A stretch of DNA of 64,000 nt from Fundidesulfovibrio terrae. Lineage in GTDB: Bacteria > Desulfobacterota > Desulfovibrionia > Desulfovibrionales > Desulfovibrionaceae. The DNA is taken from NCBI RefSeq assembly GCF_022808915.1, contig NZ_JAKZFS010000005.1:248001-312000 (forward strand), written 5' to 3'. How positions within the stretch are numbered: position 1 is the first letter of the stretch; each line of letters starts with the position of its first letter. This document shows positions 25,280-34,281 of the stretch, in pieces. Made by a program: the position numbers and the translations under genes. Under the pieces are notes generated by a model. That model made no database searches. It saw only the letters and a program-made list of their open reading frames with translations, and was not told where the DNA came from.

Positions 25280-26379
25280 TGCAATCCTCGCGTCTTGGAC
25301 ATCAAAAACAGGACGTGGGAGTAATAGTCTTCCTTCTCGTTGGCGAGCTTGGCCTCGGCCTTTTCCCACAACGCGGCGGCTCCCGGGCCATCGCCCAGGG
25401 TTTCGGCGGCCCGGGCCAGCACGGCGTAGAAGCCCGCCGGGGCCTCGCCCTCGTCGTCCGCGCCGGGGGTGAGCCCGAAGCGCGCGGGAAGCGATCCGGA
25501 CTTTTTGAAAAGCCCGATCACGTCCGTGAAACCGGCCAGGGAGGCGCGGTCCAGGTCCCAGGAGAGATAGAGCGGCACCCGGATGGCGTCGTAGGAGAAA
25601 TAGCGGCCTTTATCCCCCCAGGGCGTCAGCGAGCCGCCCGAGAAGGCCATCCAGTCGGGCGGCAGCTTGAGCGGACCGGCCAGGGATTTCCCCACAAGCT
25701 CCCGGCAGGAGGCGTGAAGCCTGCGCCAGAAGGCCGTGTCGCCCGCGCGCGCCAGATCGTGAAACGCGGGGAAGACGAAATACGAAGGATTGAAGGCTAT
25801 CTCGCCGGGTTTTACGAACCCTTCCCGGCCGGGCAGCAGGATCAGGCGCCCGCCCGCCTCGACGGTCAGCTTCGCCTGGATGGCCCCGGTCATGGCCCGG
25901 GCCGCGTCGATGTAGTCCTTGTTCTTCCAGCGTTCGCCGGCGCGAAGGAGCGTCCAGGCCAGGAAGATGTCGGCGTCGGAGGCGTCGTTGGCGTCAAGCA
26001 CGCCCCAGGAACCGTCGTCGCGCCTGCCCCAGGCCCAGGCGGCGAGACCGTCCCGTCCGACCGTGACCAGGTTGTTGCGCGTCCAGGTCCACACCGTGTC
26101 AAAAAGGGCCTGCTCGCCGAAAGCCAGGGCCAGATACATGGTGAAGCCTTGTCCCTCGGAATGGCTCATCTGCTTGTTGACGAAGTCGATGACCCGGCCG
26201 TCCTGCTGGATGAACTTGGATTTGTAGGAGTCCCACTCGCGGGGAACCTGCGCATGGGCCATGGAAGGGGAACAAAACAGCAAAACAGACAGGGCGCAGA
26301 CGCACCCCAGGCGCGGCGCGGTTGAAACGTCCCACTTCCAGGGAACAAGATGCCGAAGGAAACTCTGTTGCAATCGCAT
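25276..26379 (-). CDS. bcsZ: Endoglucanase, glycoside hydrolase family 8 (BcsZ-like)
   Basis: 367-residue periplasmic GH8 cellulase. The N-terminus is an unusually long signal peptide with hydrophobic core CALSVLLFCSPSMAHA. Catalytic positions are recognisable: the proton-donor Glu in MSHSEGQGFT and the Asp in YFSYDAIRVPLYLSWD. BcsZ trims nascent cellulose and is needed for normal polymer export. The start codon is preceded too closely by GGTGAGG, so the true start is uncertain, but no better in-frame codon precedes the hydrophobic core. First gene of the two-gene operon with bcsC. Confidence 0.9.
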   Translation of the reverse strand: MRLQQSFLRHLVPWKWDVSTAPRLGCVCALSVLLFCSPSMAHAQVPREWDSYKSKFIQQDGRVIDFVNKQMSHSEGQGFTMYLALAFGEQALFDTVWTWTRNNLVTVGRDGLAAWAWGRRDDGSWGVLDANDASDADIFLAWTLLRAGERWKNKDYIDAARAMTGAIQAKLTVEAGGRLILLPGREGFVKPGEIAFNPSYFVFPAFHDLARAGDTAFWRRLHASCRELVGKSLAGPLKLPPDWMAFSGGSLTPWGDKGRYFSYDAIRVPLYLSWDLDRASLAGFTDVIGLFKKSGSLPARFGLTPGADDEGEAPAGFYAVLARAAETLGDGPGAAALWEKAEAKLANEKEDYYSHVLFLMSKTRGLQ

Positions 26380-26755
26380 ACCTCACCATTCACGCACGGC
26401 AAACATATCCATCCACACCGACGGACTGTTTCTGCCACGACAACAATATTTTTTCAAACACCAAGTCAAGTCGTCCCCATGTAATTTCGACTCTTGCGCG
26501 AAACAATTTTCACCCCATGCATCACCCTTTTGAAGGGAAATCCTCTCGCAATCGAAATTCCTCACAGATGAGACAAGGCGCTCCCGGAAGCTACACCACA
26601 CAACATTTCAGATTTGTCATCCGCATCCACAGGAGACGTCATGACGCACATGAGCGACGCCAGGCTGAAATGAGTCCGGGAATTTCTCGCAAATGTAATG
26701 CAACCGGGACCAAGAACGGCTAAGGTTGCGGCAAATATCCGTTCAGGAGGAAATC
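26380..26755. other. Divergent intergenic region upstream of bcsZ and the amphi-Trp gene
   Basis: About 375 bases, visibly more AT-rich than the flanks between roughly 26400 and 26720, with no reading frame I trust. It must hold the promoters of both divergent transcription units. I see no clear operator repeat or RNA structure. Confidence 0.6.
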
Positions 26756-26992
26756 ATGGGAGAGAAGACCGTACTCATGGATGTGAAGGAGACCATGCTG
26801 CGCTACGACGCCGCCGTCATGCTCCGGAACCTGGCCGACGACCTGGCGCAGGGCAAGATCGCCACCTCCGGCGGCGACGTGGAGATCGGGGGCACCCTGA
26901 AGGTCGAATGCAAGGGCAAGCGCAAGCCCAAGGCCGAAGGCGCCAAGGCTTCCATCAAGATCGAGCTTTCCTGGCACGCCCCCGACGCCTGA
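26756..26992 (+). CDS. Amphi-Trp domain-containing protein
   Basis: 78-residue protein that fits the amphi-Trp domain family (small proteins with an amphipathic pattern and a C-terminal conserved Trp): an N-terminal helix (DAAVMLRNLADDLAQGKI), a beta hairpin with ATSGGDVEIGG, and the closing IKIELSW. The biochemical role of the family is not established. A perfect AGGAGG lies six bases before the ATG; a longer in-frame start would add ten residues outside the family. It is a single gene between convergent/divergent neighbours. Confidence 0.82.
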   Translation: MGEKTVLMDVKETMLRYDAAVMLRNLADDLAQGKIATSGGDVEIGGTLKVECKGKRKPKAEGAKASIKIELSWHAPDA

Positions 26993-27001
26993 AACGTGCA
27001 A

Positions 27002-27038
27002 GGCCCCTCTTGTCCGGACGCCCCGGCCGGGAGGGGCC
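27002..27038. other. Hairpin between convergent genes
   Basis: GGCCCCTC and GAGGGGCC pair over a 21-base loop that itself contains CCGG repeats. No T-run follows, so termination here would be weak. It separates the amphi-Trp gene from the convergent glycosyltransferase. Confidence 0.4.
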
Positions 27039-27047
27039 GCGAGGGCC

Positions 27048-28202
27048 CTACCCCATTTGGCCTTGATCCGGGCTCGAGCCCCCGGGCACGGCGACAAGCC
27101 GGGCGTATACCTTGGCGTAGTCGGCGGCCATGCGCTCGGCCGTAAAATGCCTGAGCGCCCGCTGTCTCCCGTTCTCGCCCATGGCCCGGGCCAGCGAGTG
27201 GTCCGTGAGCAGCGCCGAAGCCGCCGAGACCAGCCCGTCCTCGTCCATGGGGAAAGCCAGCCGGCCCGTCACTGCGTCCAGCACCTGCTCGACGATCCCG
27301 CCCACCGCGTAGGACGCCACCGGCAGCCCGTGGGCCATGGCTTCCAGCACGATGAGCGGATGGTTGTCCGCCAGGCTCGGATAGACCAGAACGTCGCTGG
27401 CGCACAGAACAACCGACAGCATCTCGCCCTCGAGATACGGCAGGAACAGCATGCCACCGTGCCGCTCTGCCGCCTCCCCGCCAGCCACCACGCCCAGCGC
27501 CCCCGGCACCAACGCCGCGATGCGGGCAAACAGCGCCTCATAGCGCCCGCCGCCCTTATACCCGGCGCGCGTGCCCCCGTGGGCCAGGAACAGCGCCACC
27601 CGGGCTTCGGGCGCGATGCCGAGCTTCGCCCGGGCGGAGGCCTTCTCCATGAGCTCCGGCGGCACGACCACGCCGTTGGGGACCACCTTCACCGCGAGGT
27701 CCGGCCACTCCCGCCTCAAGAGGCCCGCCAGCCACGACGACGGAGAGACCATGGCGGGCCGCACGTCCCGGACCAGGGCGTGGCGCTCGGCGCGGGTGCG
27801 CTTTGTGTCGGGATAATCGCGCGGGCACGGGTCCGGACAGCCGAGTTCGTGCTTGGGGCAGGATGCCGGATAGACGCAGCCGCCCGTGATGAGCGCGCAA
27901 TCGTGCGCCGTGACCACGAGCGGCCTGGGAACGGACAGAAAACCCGAGAGCAGGCCGCCCCAGTCCTTGGTGGCGTGGACGTGGACGATGCGGCCGGCGG
28001 GAGCGCATCCGGCCAACCTGTCCGGCGGGCAGAGGAAGGATTCCAGTCCTCCGGGCTCGGCTCCTCCGGGTTCGGCCGCTTCGAAACTCAGGCTGACCGA
28101 GCGCTCGCTCGCCTGCATGCGCGCGAGCGTCCTGGCCACTCCAGCCGCGCCGCCCCTGCGTTCAAGGAGCACGTGGTGGTGCACGCCGGGCGGGTCAGGC
28201 AT
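27048..28202 (-). CDS. GT4 family glycosyltransferase (first of pair by position)
   Basis: 384-residue GT-B fold retaining glycosyltransferase. The C-terminal donor-binding part has SDVLVYPSLADNHPLIVLEAMAHGLPV with the conserved Glu residues, and EGRLAFPMDEDG-like closing helix region. The acceptor domain contains an unusual Cys-rich stretch, CVYPASCPKHELGCPDPCPRD, found in some GT4 enzymes annotated with WcaC-like polysaccharide genes. The start overlaps the stop of the upstream glycosyltransferase by eight bases, so both are co-translated. Donor and acceptor unknown. Confidence 0.88.
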   Translation of the reverse strand: MPDPPGVHHHVLLERRGGAAGVARTLARMQASERSVSLSFEAAEPGGAEPGGLESFLCPPDRLAGCAPAGRIVHVHATKDWGGLLSGFLSVPRPLVVTAHDCALITGGCVYPASCPKHELGCPDPCPRDYPDTKRTRAERHALVRDVRPAMVSPSSWLAGLLRREWPDLAVKVVPNGVVVPPELMEKASARAKLGIAPEARVALFLAHGGTRAGYKGGGRYEALFARIAALVPGALGVVAGGEAAERHGGMLFLPYLEGEMLSVVLCASDVLVYPSLADNHPLIVLEAMAHGLPVASYAVGGIVEQVLDAVTGRLAFPMDEDGLVSAASALLTDHSLARAMGENGRQRALRHFTAERMAADYAKVYARLVAVPGGSSPDQGQMG

Positions 28203-29847
28203 GGGTTCTCTCCAGCAAATCGTGCTTCAAGCACCAGAGCACCAGGGCCTGGGCTTTTTCCGCATTCATGCCCGGTTGGGCCGCCATGAGCTTTTCCGTA
28301 AGTTCCGCCGCCGCCACGGGCTTTCGCGCGAAGACCAGGACTGCGCGCATGGCCTGCTCGTCCACCACCGCCTCCAGCCCTTCGTAGACCAAGGGGAAAT
28401 CCTGCCCCCGGTACACGGCGTTGCCCAGCCTGCTGGCCGTGAGAGTAACGGCCGAACCGACCACTTCGGCGGGAAATCCCGCGAACACCCGGGCGTAGAC
28501 GACAGCCGAGGGATGGCGCGTGCCAGGGCTCTCCGGCACTTCGCGGGTCCAGAGTTTTTCCCACAGATCGGCGTATCGTCCGGCGACGGCCCGCCAGGAG
28601 TATCCCGAGGCGTTGCGCACTCCGGCACGTCCCATCTCGCGGCGAAGCCCCGGGCTTTCGGCCAGGCGGCGTATGGCCCCGGCCATGGCGGGCACATCCA
28701 CAGCCATCCGCTGTGCGAGCAGCAGGTGGGTGTGGTTGTCGAAACACATGGGCGCCAGGAGGTCGACCCCCTCCGTGGCTGACGGCCCCATCGTGGGAAC
28801 CAGCAGTCCGCTTTCCTCCGGCAGGACCAGGTCGCGGTAGCCGTCGAAATCCGAAGCGATTACCGGCAGACCGCTGGCCTGGGCCTCAAGCAGGGTCAGG
28901 CCGAATGTCTCCTGGAGGTTGTCCGAGGGGGAGAGGAACACGTCCGCCGCTGCGTAGAACGCCCGTCGTTGCTCGTCAGTTGGGCGCTCGGCCACGGTCA
29001 GGGGCAGGCCGATGTTGCGGGCCAGGTCTTCCAGGACGCCCCGCCCCCAGTCGCTCTCGTCGGTCCATCCGGCCAGCACGAGCCTCGCGCCTTCCAGGCG
29101 GAACCCGCCAAGCGACAGGCGGTGGAAAGCCCGCAAGATGGGCAGGAAATCCATCTTGGAGGTGTGGCACAGCCTGGCCAGGACCAGGAAGACCACCTCA
29201 CCGCCGAAGCCCAGGCTCCGGCGACACCGGGCGCGGCGGATCTCGTCCTGGGCCTGGAATTCGTCCAGATCCACTCCCAGGGGGACGTGCTCCACGGCCG
29301 GTTCGCGGTGGACGGCCGGGTCCAGGCCGTAGCCTTCGCGCAAAAAGCGGTAGAACTCCCGAACCACCCCCACGGCCGCCCGGGACGTGGCCACCACGGC
29401 GTCGCGAGGGGTGGTGCACGGGCTCAGATGCTTAAGGAAATCCTGTCCGTAACGGGCATAGCTCAGGGAATGGGTGACGGATGTGATGGGAAATATTTGC
29501 CCGGAACAGGCATTGCGTACTGCTGCCAGATACCCCGGGTGCATGATGCAGTCCGAAAGATGGAAGACGTGGTGCGGCGTTGCGCGTAGCTGCCCGGGAA
29601 GCTGGCGGCGCTCTATGACCTCGATCCGGCCCTGCCCCCACAGATCCGGCCACCGTTCGGAAAGCGCGCCGGAGAGTTGCGCGCAGGCCCCGGCGGAAGC
29701 GGGATAGAAACGGTAGGCGTCGTAGGGGTCCAGGTCCAGGAGCCCCCTCAGAAACCCTGCGTTGGCCTGGGTCCTGCCCAGGATCGGCCCCTGCTCCACG
29801 AACGGGTCCAGGGTGGCCCAGATGCGTTTGGCGATCATTGTTTTCAT
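28195..29847 (-). CDS. GT4 family glycosyltransferase with C-terminal extension
   Basis: 550 residues. The glycosyltransferase part (about 1-430) has an acceptor domain with FHLSDCIMHPGYLAA and a donor domain with VFLVLARLCHTSKMD, LSPSDNLQETFGLTLLEAQ and GLPVIASDFDGYRDLV (E-x7-E motif). About 120 further residues (from SPGTRHPSAVVYARV on) are outside the usual fold and contain a helical tail reminiscent of a small winged domain; I cannot name it. First gene of the two-gene unit; divergent from the diguanylate cyclase with a 117-base gap. A Met at codon 4 is an alternative start. Confidence 0.87.
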   Translation of the reverse strand: MKTMIAKRIWATLDPFVEQGPILGRTQANAGFLRGLLDLDPYDAYRFYPASAGACAQLSGALSERWPDLWGQGRIEVIERRQLPGQLRATPHHVFHLSDCIMHPGYLAAVRNACSGQIFPITSVTHSLSYARYGQDFLKHLSPCTTPRDAVVATSRAAVGVVREFYRFLREGYGLDPAVHREPAVEHVPLGVDLDEFQAQDEIRRARCRRSLGFGGEVVFLVLARLCHTSKMDFLPILRAFHRLSLGGFRLEGARLVLAGWTDESDWGRGVLEDLARNIGLPLTVAERPTDEQRRAFYAAADVFLSPSDNLQETFGLTLLEAQASGLPVIASDFDGYRDLVLPEESGLLVPTMGPSATEGVDLLAPMCFDNHTHLLLAQRMAVDVPAMAGAIRRLAESPGLRREMGRAGVRNASGYSWRAVAGRYADLWEKLWTREVPESPGTRHPSAVVYARVFAGFPAEVVGSAVTLTASRLGNAVYRGQDFPLVYEGLEAVVDEQAMRAVLVFARKPVAAAELTEKLMAAQPGMNAEKAQALVLWCLKHDLLERTHA

Positions 29848-29964
29848 GAAACATGCGGCAGCCTTGAAGTCAAACCGTCTCTCCGGGCGGCCATTCCAGC
29901 CACGTGGACCGCATATTGCATAAGACGGACGGCGGCATTGACGCACATCCTTCGGAGGAACGCC

Positions 29965-31452
29965 ATGAAACGAGGCAGCAGACCCGACCTTATCTGGGGC
30001 TTAGGGCTCGACGAGAACCTTTCCAAGGCCCTGGAAACGGCCCTGGGGTCCGGATACCACCTGCGCAACTGGCCCATCACCGCCCTGCCGTCCAAGCGCG
30101 ACATGGACAAGGCCAGCCCGCTCACGGTCTGGATTCCGCTCTCCGTGTGGAACGTCCTGCCGCCCTCCTCCCGCAAGCACCTGCGCGATTGGGAGCTCAC
30201 CCAGCGGGTGCTCCTGCTGGACGGCCCCCAGGATGGCCCGGACGTGGAGGAAATCCTCGAGCTGGGTTTCCTGACCGCGCTCACCCCGCCGATCACCGCC
30301 AACAAGATCCGCGACGCCGTGTTCAGAGCCAAGGAAGTGCGCGGCCTCTACGACGACATCTTCAGCATGACCCGTGAAATCATGCTCGAACGCGAACTCC
30401 TGGCCCGCAAGACGGACCAGATCATCTTTCTCAACACGGTGCTGGCGCGGGCTTCCCAGTCCCTCGAACCGGGCACGATCCTTTCCAACGCCCGCGAGGA
30501 CTTGAGCCTGCTCTTCCCTATCCACGGCCTGCAGGGCGTTTTCTGGCAGCCCGGCGAAAACGGCAAGCTGGAGGCCGAACTGTTTCTCGCCCCGTGCCTG
30601 GACCAGCACGGCAGACAGTCCTGGATCGAATACCTGCTCGGCAGCGCGACCAAGCTGGCCGGAGGCCCGGTGGACGCCTTCACGGTGGAGCATCTGTTTC
30701 AGGTCTCGCCGGACTCCTGCATGCCCGAACCCGGCGCCCAGACGGCCATGCTGCTCCCTCTCAAGATCGCGGGCAGCGCCTTCGGCTGCCTAAGCATCGC
30801 CAAGGACAAGAATCTGCGCCTGGGCAAGGATCAGGTGACGTCGCTCAATGCGGCCGCGAACCACCTGGCCCTGGCGTTGCGCAACGCCTTGCTCTTCCGC
30901 GAGATCAAGGCCAAGGCGGACCACGACGGGCTCACGCGCATCCATAATCGTCAATCCTTTGACGAACGCTTGGCGGACGAACTCAAGCGCCACCAGCGCT
31001 ACCGGCACAGCCTGAGCCTGCTCCTGTTCGACCTGGACCATTTCAAAGCCATCAACGACACCTACGGCCACCAGGCCGGAGACATGGTTCTCAAGGACGT
31101 GGGGGCCATCATGGACGACTCATGCCGCGAAACGGACTTCGCGGCCCGTTTCGGAGGCGAAGAGTTCGTGGTCATCCTGCCCCAGACCACAGAGGACCAG
31201 GCATGGGTCCTGGCGGAGCGCCTGCGGCGCAAGATCGAACACGCCACTTTCAACTACGCGGACAAGAACTTCCAGGTGACGGCCTCCATCGGAGTGGCGA
31301 CGCTCAGCCCCGGCTCCCTGGACAAGCGCGAGGACCTGATCCGCCAGGCGGACCAGGCGCTCTACCTGGCCAAGTCCAACGGGCGCAACATGGTGTGCGC
31401 CTCCCAGGCAAAAGAACAAAAGAAAGCGGTGGCCAAAGCTCGCCTCGCTTGA
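29965..31452 (+). CDS. GAF-GGDEF diguanylate cyclase
   Basis: 495 residues, soluble. The N-terminal 125 residues look like a degenerate receiver or sensing domain (ends LTALTPPITANKIRDAV). A GAF domain follows (about 155-305), then a GGDEF domain (about 315-480) with the intact active site GGEEF (397-401) and the product-inhibition I-site RETD (Arg 388, Asp 391) five residues before it. It should make c-di-GMP and be feedback-inhibited. There is no EAL domain. GGAGGAA precedes the ATG. Position next to glycosyltransferases and close to bcsZC makes polysaccharide control plausible, not shown. Confidence 0.92.
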   Translation: MKRGSRPDLIWGLGLDENLSKALETALGSGYHLRNWPITALPSKRDMDKASPLTVWIPLSVWNVLPPSSRKHLRDWELTQRVLLLDGPQDGPDVEEILELGFLTALTPPITANKIRDAVFRAKEVRGLYDDIFSMTREIMLERELLARKTDQIIFLNTVLARASQSLEPGTILSNAREDLSLLFPIHGLQGVFWQPGENGKLEAELFLAPCLDQHGRQSWIEYLLGSATKLAGGPVDAFTVEHLFQVSPDSCMPEPGAQTAMLLPLKIAGSAFGCLSIAKDKNLRLGKDQVTSLNAAANHLALALRNALLFREIKAKADHDGLTRIHNRQSFDERLADELKRHQRYRHSLSLLLFDLDHFKAINDTYGHQAGDMVLKDVGAIMDDSCRETDFAARFGGEEFVVILPQTTEDQAWVLAERLRRKIEHATFNYADKNFQVTASIGVATLSPGSLDKREDLIRQADQALYLAKSNGRNMVCASQAKEQKKAVAKARLA

Positions 31453-31477
31453 CATCGCGCGCTGCCCAACATACATA
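31449..31477 (+). promoter_or_regulatory. Sigma-70-type promoter for tRNA-Arg(CCG)
   Basis: TTGACA, a 17-base spacer and TACATA lie 13 bases before the tRNA. The -35 box overlaps the end of the cyclase gene. Confidence 0.65.
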
Positions 31478-31490
31478 AAGCGGCTTCAAA

Positions 31491-31567
<77 letters not shown>

Positions 31568-31574
31568 AGGATTT

Positions 31575-31609
31575 AAGAGGTTTAGGTACATCACCTAAAC
31601 CTCTTTTTT
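31575..31609 (+). terminator. Intrinsic terminator after tRNA-Arg(CCG)
   Basis: AAGAGGTTTAGGT and ACCTAAACCTCTT form a perfect 13-base stem with a five-base loop, followed by a T-run. Confidence 0.92.
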
Positions 31610-32405
31610 CGTTGAGAAGCCGTTTCACGAGATCCAGCATTGCCGTTTCCCGGCCTAGCCGGCCTCCGGCTTCGGCGCACGCCGCCCTCAGGCAACCCAC
31701 GAACGGAATTCAGGCCAGGCAGGATTGTTTTGCGCAGGCACCTTTCTGGGGCACGCAGGACATAAGACCTTCCTGGCCCCGACAAACGTCGGATCACGCC
31801 CGGAAGCCTGGGAAGCCCGCCAGCCCCAGAATCAAGATCAAGTCAGGCCGGAGTATCGGCGCGGCCGCCCCCCTTACCTAACTAAACGCATCGACAAGCC
31901 GAAGGGCGTTCAGCCCTGGTCGGGCACGATTAGAGGTCATGGTTTTCAATCCACCCGCCTCGCATGACCCCACCCGTCCAAGTGCCCACCCGGAAAACCT
32001 GGAGCGAACAACAACCGTCCAGCGCAACAATCGTCAAACCGTGGAAAGACATGGGTCGTAGAAAATACGTATCTTTCGTGTTTCCCCCAATTGAGGGATT
32101 CGGAGAATACCTGTTAGATAAAATAGAGACGGTCTTCTAGGAACCAGAAATAACTGGAGATGCTCCGGACGGCAGGCGACACACTGGCGACGAAGGGGGC
32201 ATTCATAAAAATACAATCAGTCCAAACAGATACAATTACGCAAGACATACTCACGCATAGTTTTCTAAACAAATTCCATATAGCTCATCATTATTGTTTA
32301 TCACGCGGGATGATGGGAGCACGCAAATAACACAGAAACTCAAAAATAATATTCGATCGCAAACAATGCAATATAAATTAATTGTTTACGAACGGAGATA
32401 GTCAA
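31610..32405. other. Long gene-free transition zone into the AT-rich block
   Basis: About 800 bases without a gene I can support. The first 370 bases have normal high GC and contain only weak frames, perhaps gene debris; from about 32000 the sequence becomes AT-rich and no open frame with family features is present. I see no integrase remnant, no insertion-sequence ends and no copy of the tRNA 3' end. The promoter of the downstream three-gene unit must lie in the last part. Confidence 0.6.
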
Positions 32406-33101
32406 ATGGACTACAACGACACTGAATGGAACAACTACAGGGAACGATTTTCAAAGGTATACGACAACTCAAACTATTCTGGCGGAATCCAGTCTCTTGT
32501 AATGAGAGAGAGTCACAAACTTTCAGAGAAGGCGTTTAGTCCACGTGTCCATTTCGAAAAAGTTCTAGAGGTGGGGTCGGGAACGGGAGAACATTTCAAG
32601 TACGTCAGGCATACATTTAGCACATATATTATTACTGATGCAGATGAAAATGCTCTTGGGATTGCAAAAACAAAAATCAGCAATGCAGAACAACAAAATA
32701 TTAAATTTGAAGTGCAATCCGCAGAAAACCTCTCATACCAAGACGGAACATTCGACAGGCTCTTGGCTTGTCATGTTCTCGAACACCTCTACCATCCTCA
32801 TCTCGTCCTGCAAGAGTGGCATAGGGTACTTAAGGACGAAGGGGTCCTCTCGGTTCTTCTTCCAACTGACCCTGGTCTTGCCTGGCGCTTAGGACGGCAT
32901 TTAGGGCCACGAAAGAATGCCCTCGCGCAAGGAATAGCATACGATTATATAATGGCCCGAGAACACGTCAACTCGTGCAATAACCTCATCTACCTACTCA
33001 GACATTACTTCCCTGGCGCAAAAGAAAGCTGGTGGCCGCTACCTATTCCCTCCATTGATTTAAATCTATTTTTCGCATTCCATGCAACAGTAAAAAAATA
33101 A
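32406..33101 (+). CDS. Class I SAM-dependent methyltransferase
   Basis: 231-residue methyltransferase. The SAM-binding motif is KVLEVGSGTGEHFKYV, followed by the acidic strand end ITDADENAL, and the motif IV region LLACHVLEHLYHPHLVLQEW typical of the UbiE/Methyltransf_11 group. Such genes often lie in glycan clusters and modify sugars. GGAG lies eight bases before the ATG; an earlier in-frame TTG would add eight residues. Codon use and base composition are clearly AT-richer than the window average, as in the two following genes. Confidence 0.85.
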   Translation: MDYNDTEWNNYRERFSKVYDNSNYSGGIQSLVMRESHKLSEKAFSPRVHFEKVLEVGSGTGEHFKYVRHTFSTYIITDADENALGIAKTKISNAEQQNIKFEVQSAENLSYQDGTFDRLLACHVLEHLYHPHLVLQEWHRVLKDEGVLSVLLPTDPGLAWRLGRHLGPRKNALAQGIAYDYIMAREHVNSCNNLIYLLRHYFPGAKESWWPLPIPSIDLNLFFAFHATVKK

Positions 33102-33226
33102 CGTCTATATTTAAAAAATGAACTACATTCAATTTTAAACAAAATTTTATGAACTGTTATAACAGCTTTTATCAATAAATACTCAACACAATTAGTTGCT
33201 GTCATAAATAATAAGGTGGAAAAATC

Positions 33227-34207
33227 ATGATCTCATCCCTACAAATTGCAGTCGTAATCCCCTGTTACAGGGTTAAAGACAAAATATTGAGTGTACTGAC
33301 TAGAATAGGACAAGAAGTAGACAGGATCTATGTCGTTGACGACTGCTGCCCGGAGCACTCAGGACACTATGTGGAACACAACCACCCTGACAAAAGGGTA
33401 CGCGTCATAGTGAACAAGCACAATATGGGCGTAGGTGGGGCCGTAATCGAGGGCTACAAGCAGGCTCTCTCCGACGGGATGGACATAATCGTGAAGCTGG
33501 ATGGCGACGGCCAAATGGACCCAGCAAAGATACCTCTACTCGTGAGCCCCATAGTTGCAGGGCAGGCAGACTACACAAAAGGAAATAGATTTTACAACCT
33601 CGAGAAGCTTTCAGCGATGCCCAGAGCTCGAAAATTTGGCAATGCCGCATTGTCATTTATGACTAAAATTTCATCAGGATATTGGAATATATTTGACCCA
33701 ACCAACGGCTTTACGGCTGTTCATCGCGGAGCAGCAGTTTTAATTCCTTTTGACAAGTTAAGTTTGCGCTATTTTTTTGAGACCGACATTCTTTTCAGAT
33801 TGAACATTATCAAGGCCGTTGTCGTAGATGTGCCAATGGACGCCTTTTACGGAGATGAAAAAAGCAACTTGAAGATTTCAAAAATTCTGTTTGAATTTCT
33901 TTATAAACATGCCGTAAATTTTTCAAAGCGGATATTTTACAACTACTATCTCCGTGATATGTCTCTTGCATCCCTAGAATTACCATGCGGAGTAATATTA
34001 CTTACTTTCGGCGTATTATTTGGCTCTTCGCAATGGTATCATTCAGTCAAGACTGGCAATGTCGCCAGCTCCGGAACAGTCATGCTTTCGGCATTACCGC
34101 TGATCGTTGGTATCCAATTCATACTTGCATTCATCGGATATGACATAAGTACAGTACCAAGCAGGCCTTTGCACATCATTTACGCAGAGCGCGAAAGATT
34201 GAAATAG
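33227..34207 (+). CDS. GT2 family glycosyltransferase, polyprenyl-phosphate type, with C-terminal membrane segments
   Basis: 326 residues. The GT-A domain (about 1-230) has VVIPCYRVKDKI, the metal-binding KLDGDGQMDPAKI and GNRFYNLEKL, resembling dolichol/undecaprenyl-phosphate mannosyl- or glucosyl-transferases. Two hydrophobic segments at about 250-275 and 285-310 anchor it. It most likely charges undecaprenyl phosphate with a sugar for later use by a membrane transferase. AAGGTGG precedes the ATG. It shares the AT-rich composition of its neighbours. Confidence 0.88.
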   Translation: MISSLQIAVVIPCYRVKDKILSVLTRIGQEVDRIYVVDDCCPEHSGHYVEHNHPDKRVRVIVNKHNMGVGGAVIEGYKQALSDGMDIIVKLDGDGQMDPAKIPLLVSPIVAGQADYTKGNRFYNLEKLSAMPRARKFGNAALSFMTKISSGYWNIFDPTNGFTAVHRGAAVLIPFDKLSLRYFFETDILFRLNIIKAVVVDVPMDAFYGDEKSNLKISKILFEFLYKHAVNFSKRIFYNYYLRDMSLASLELPCGVILLTFGVLFGSSQWYHSVKTGNVASSGTVMLSALPLIVGIQFILAFIGYDISTVPSRPLHIIYAERERLK

Positions 34208-34281
34208 CGAGTTTCAAAGTATTTTCCCCTCGCGTAATACTTCACGCCATAATCCATTTTGAATTCATCATCGGAGCATCT

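Noticed and set aside
31940-31952. GGTTTTCAATCC, reminiscent of the end of some CRISPR repeats
   Set aside because: Single copy, no regular spacing, no cas gene in the window.
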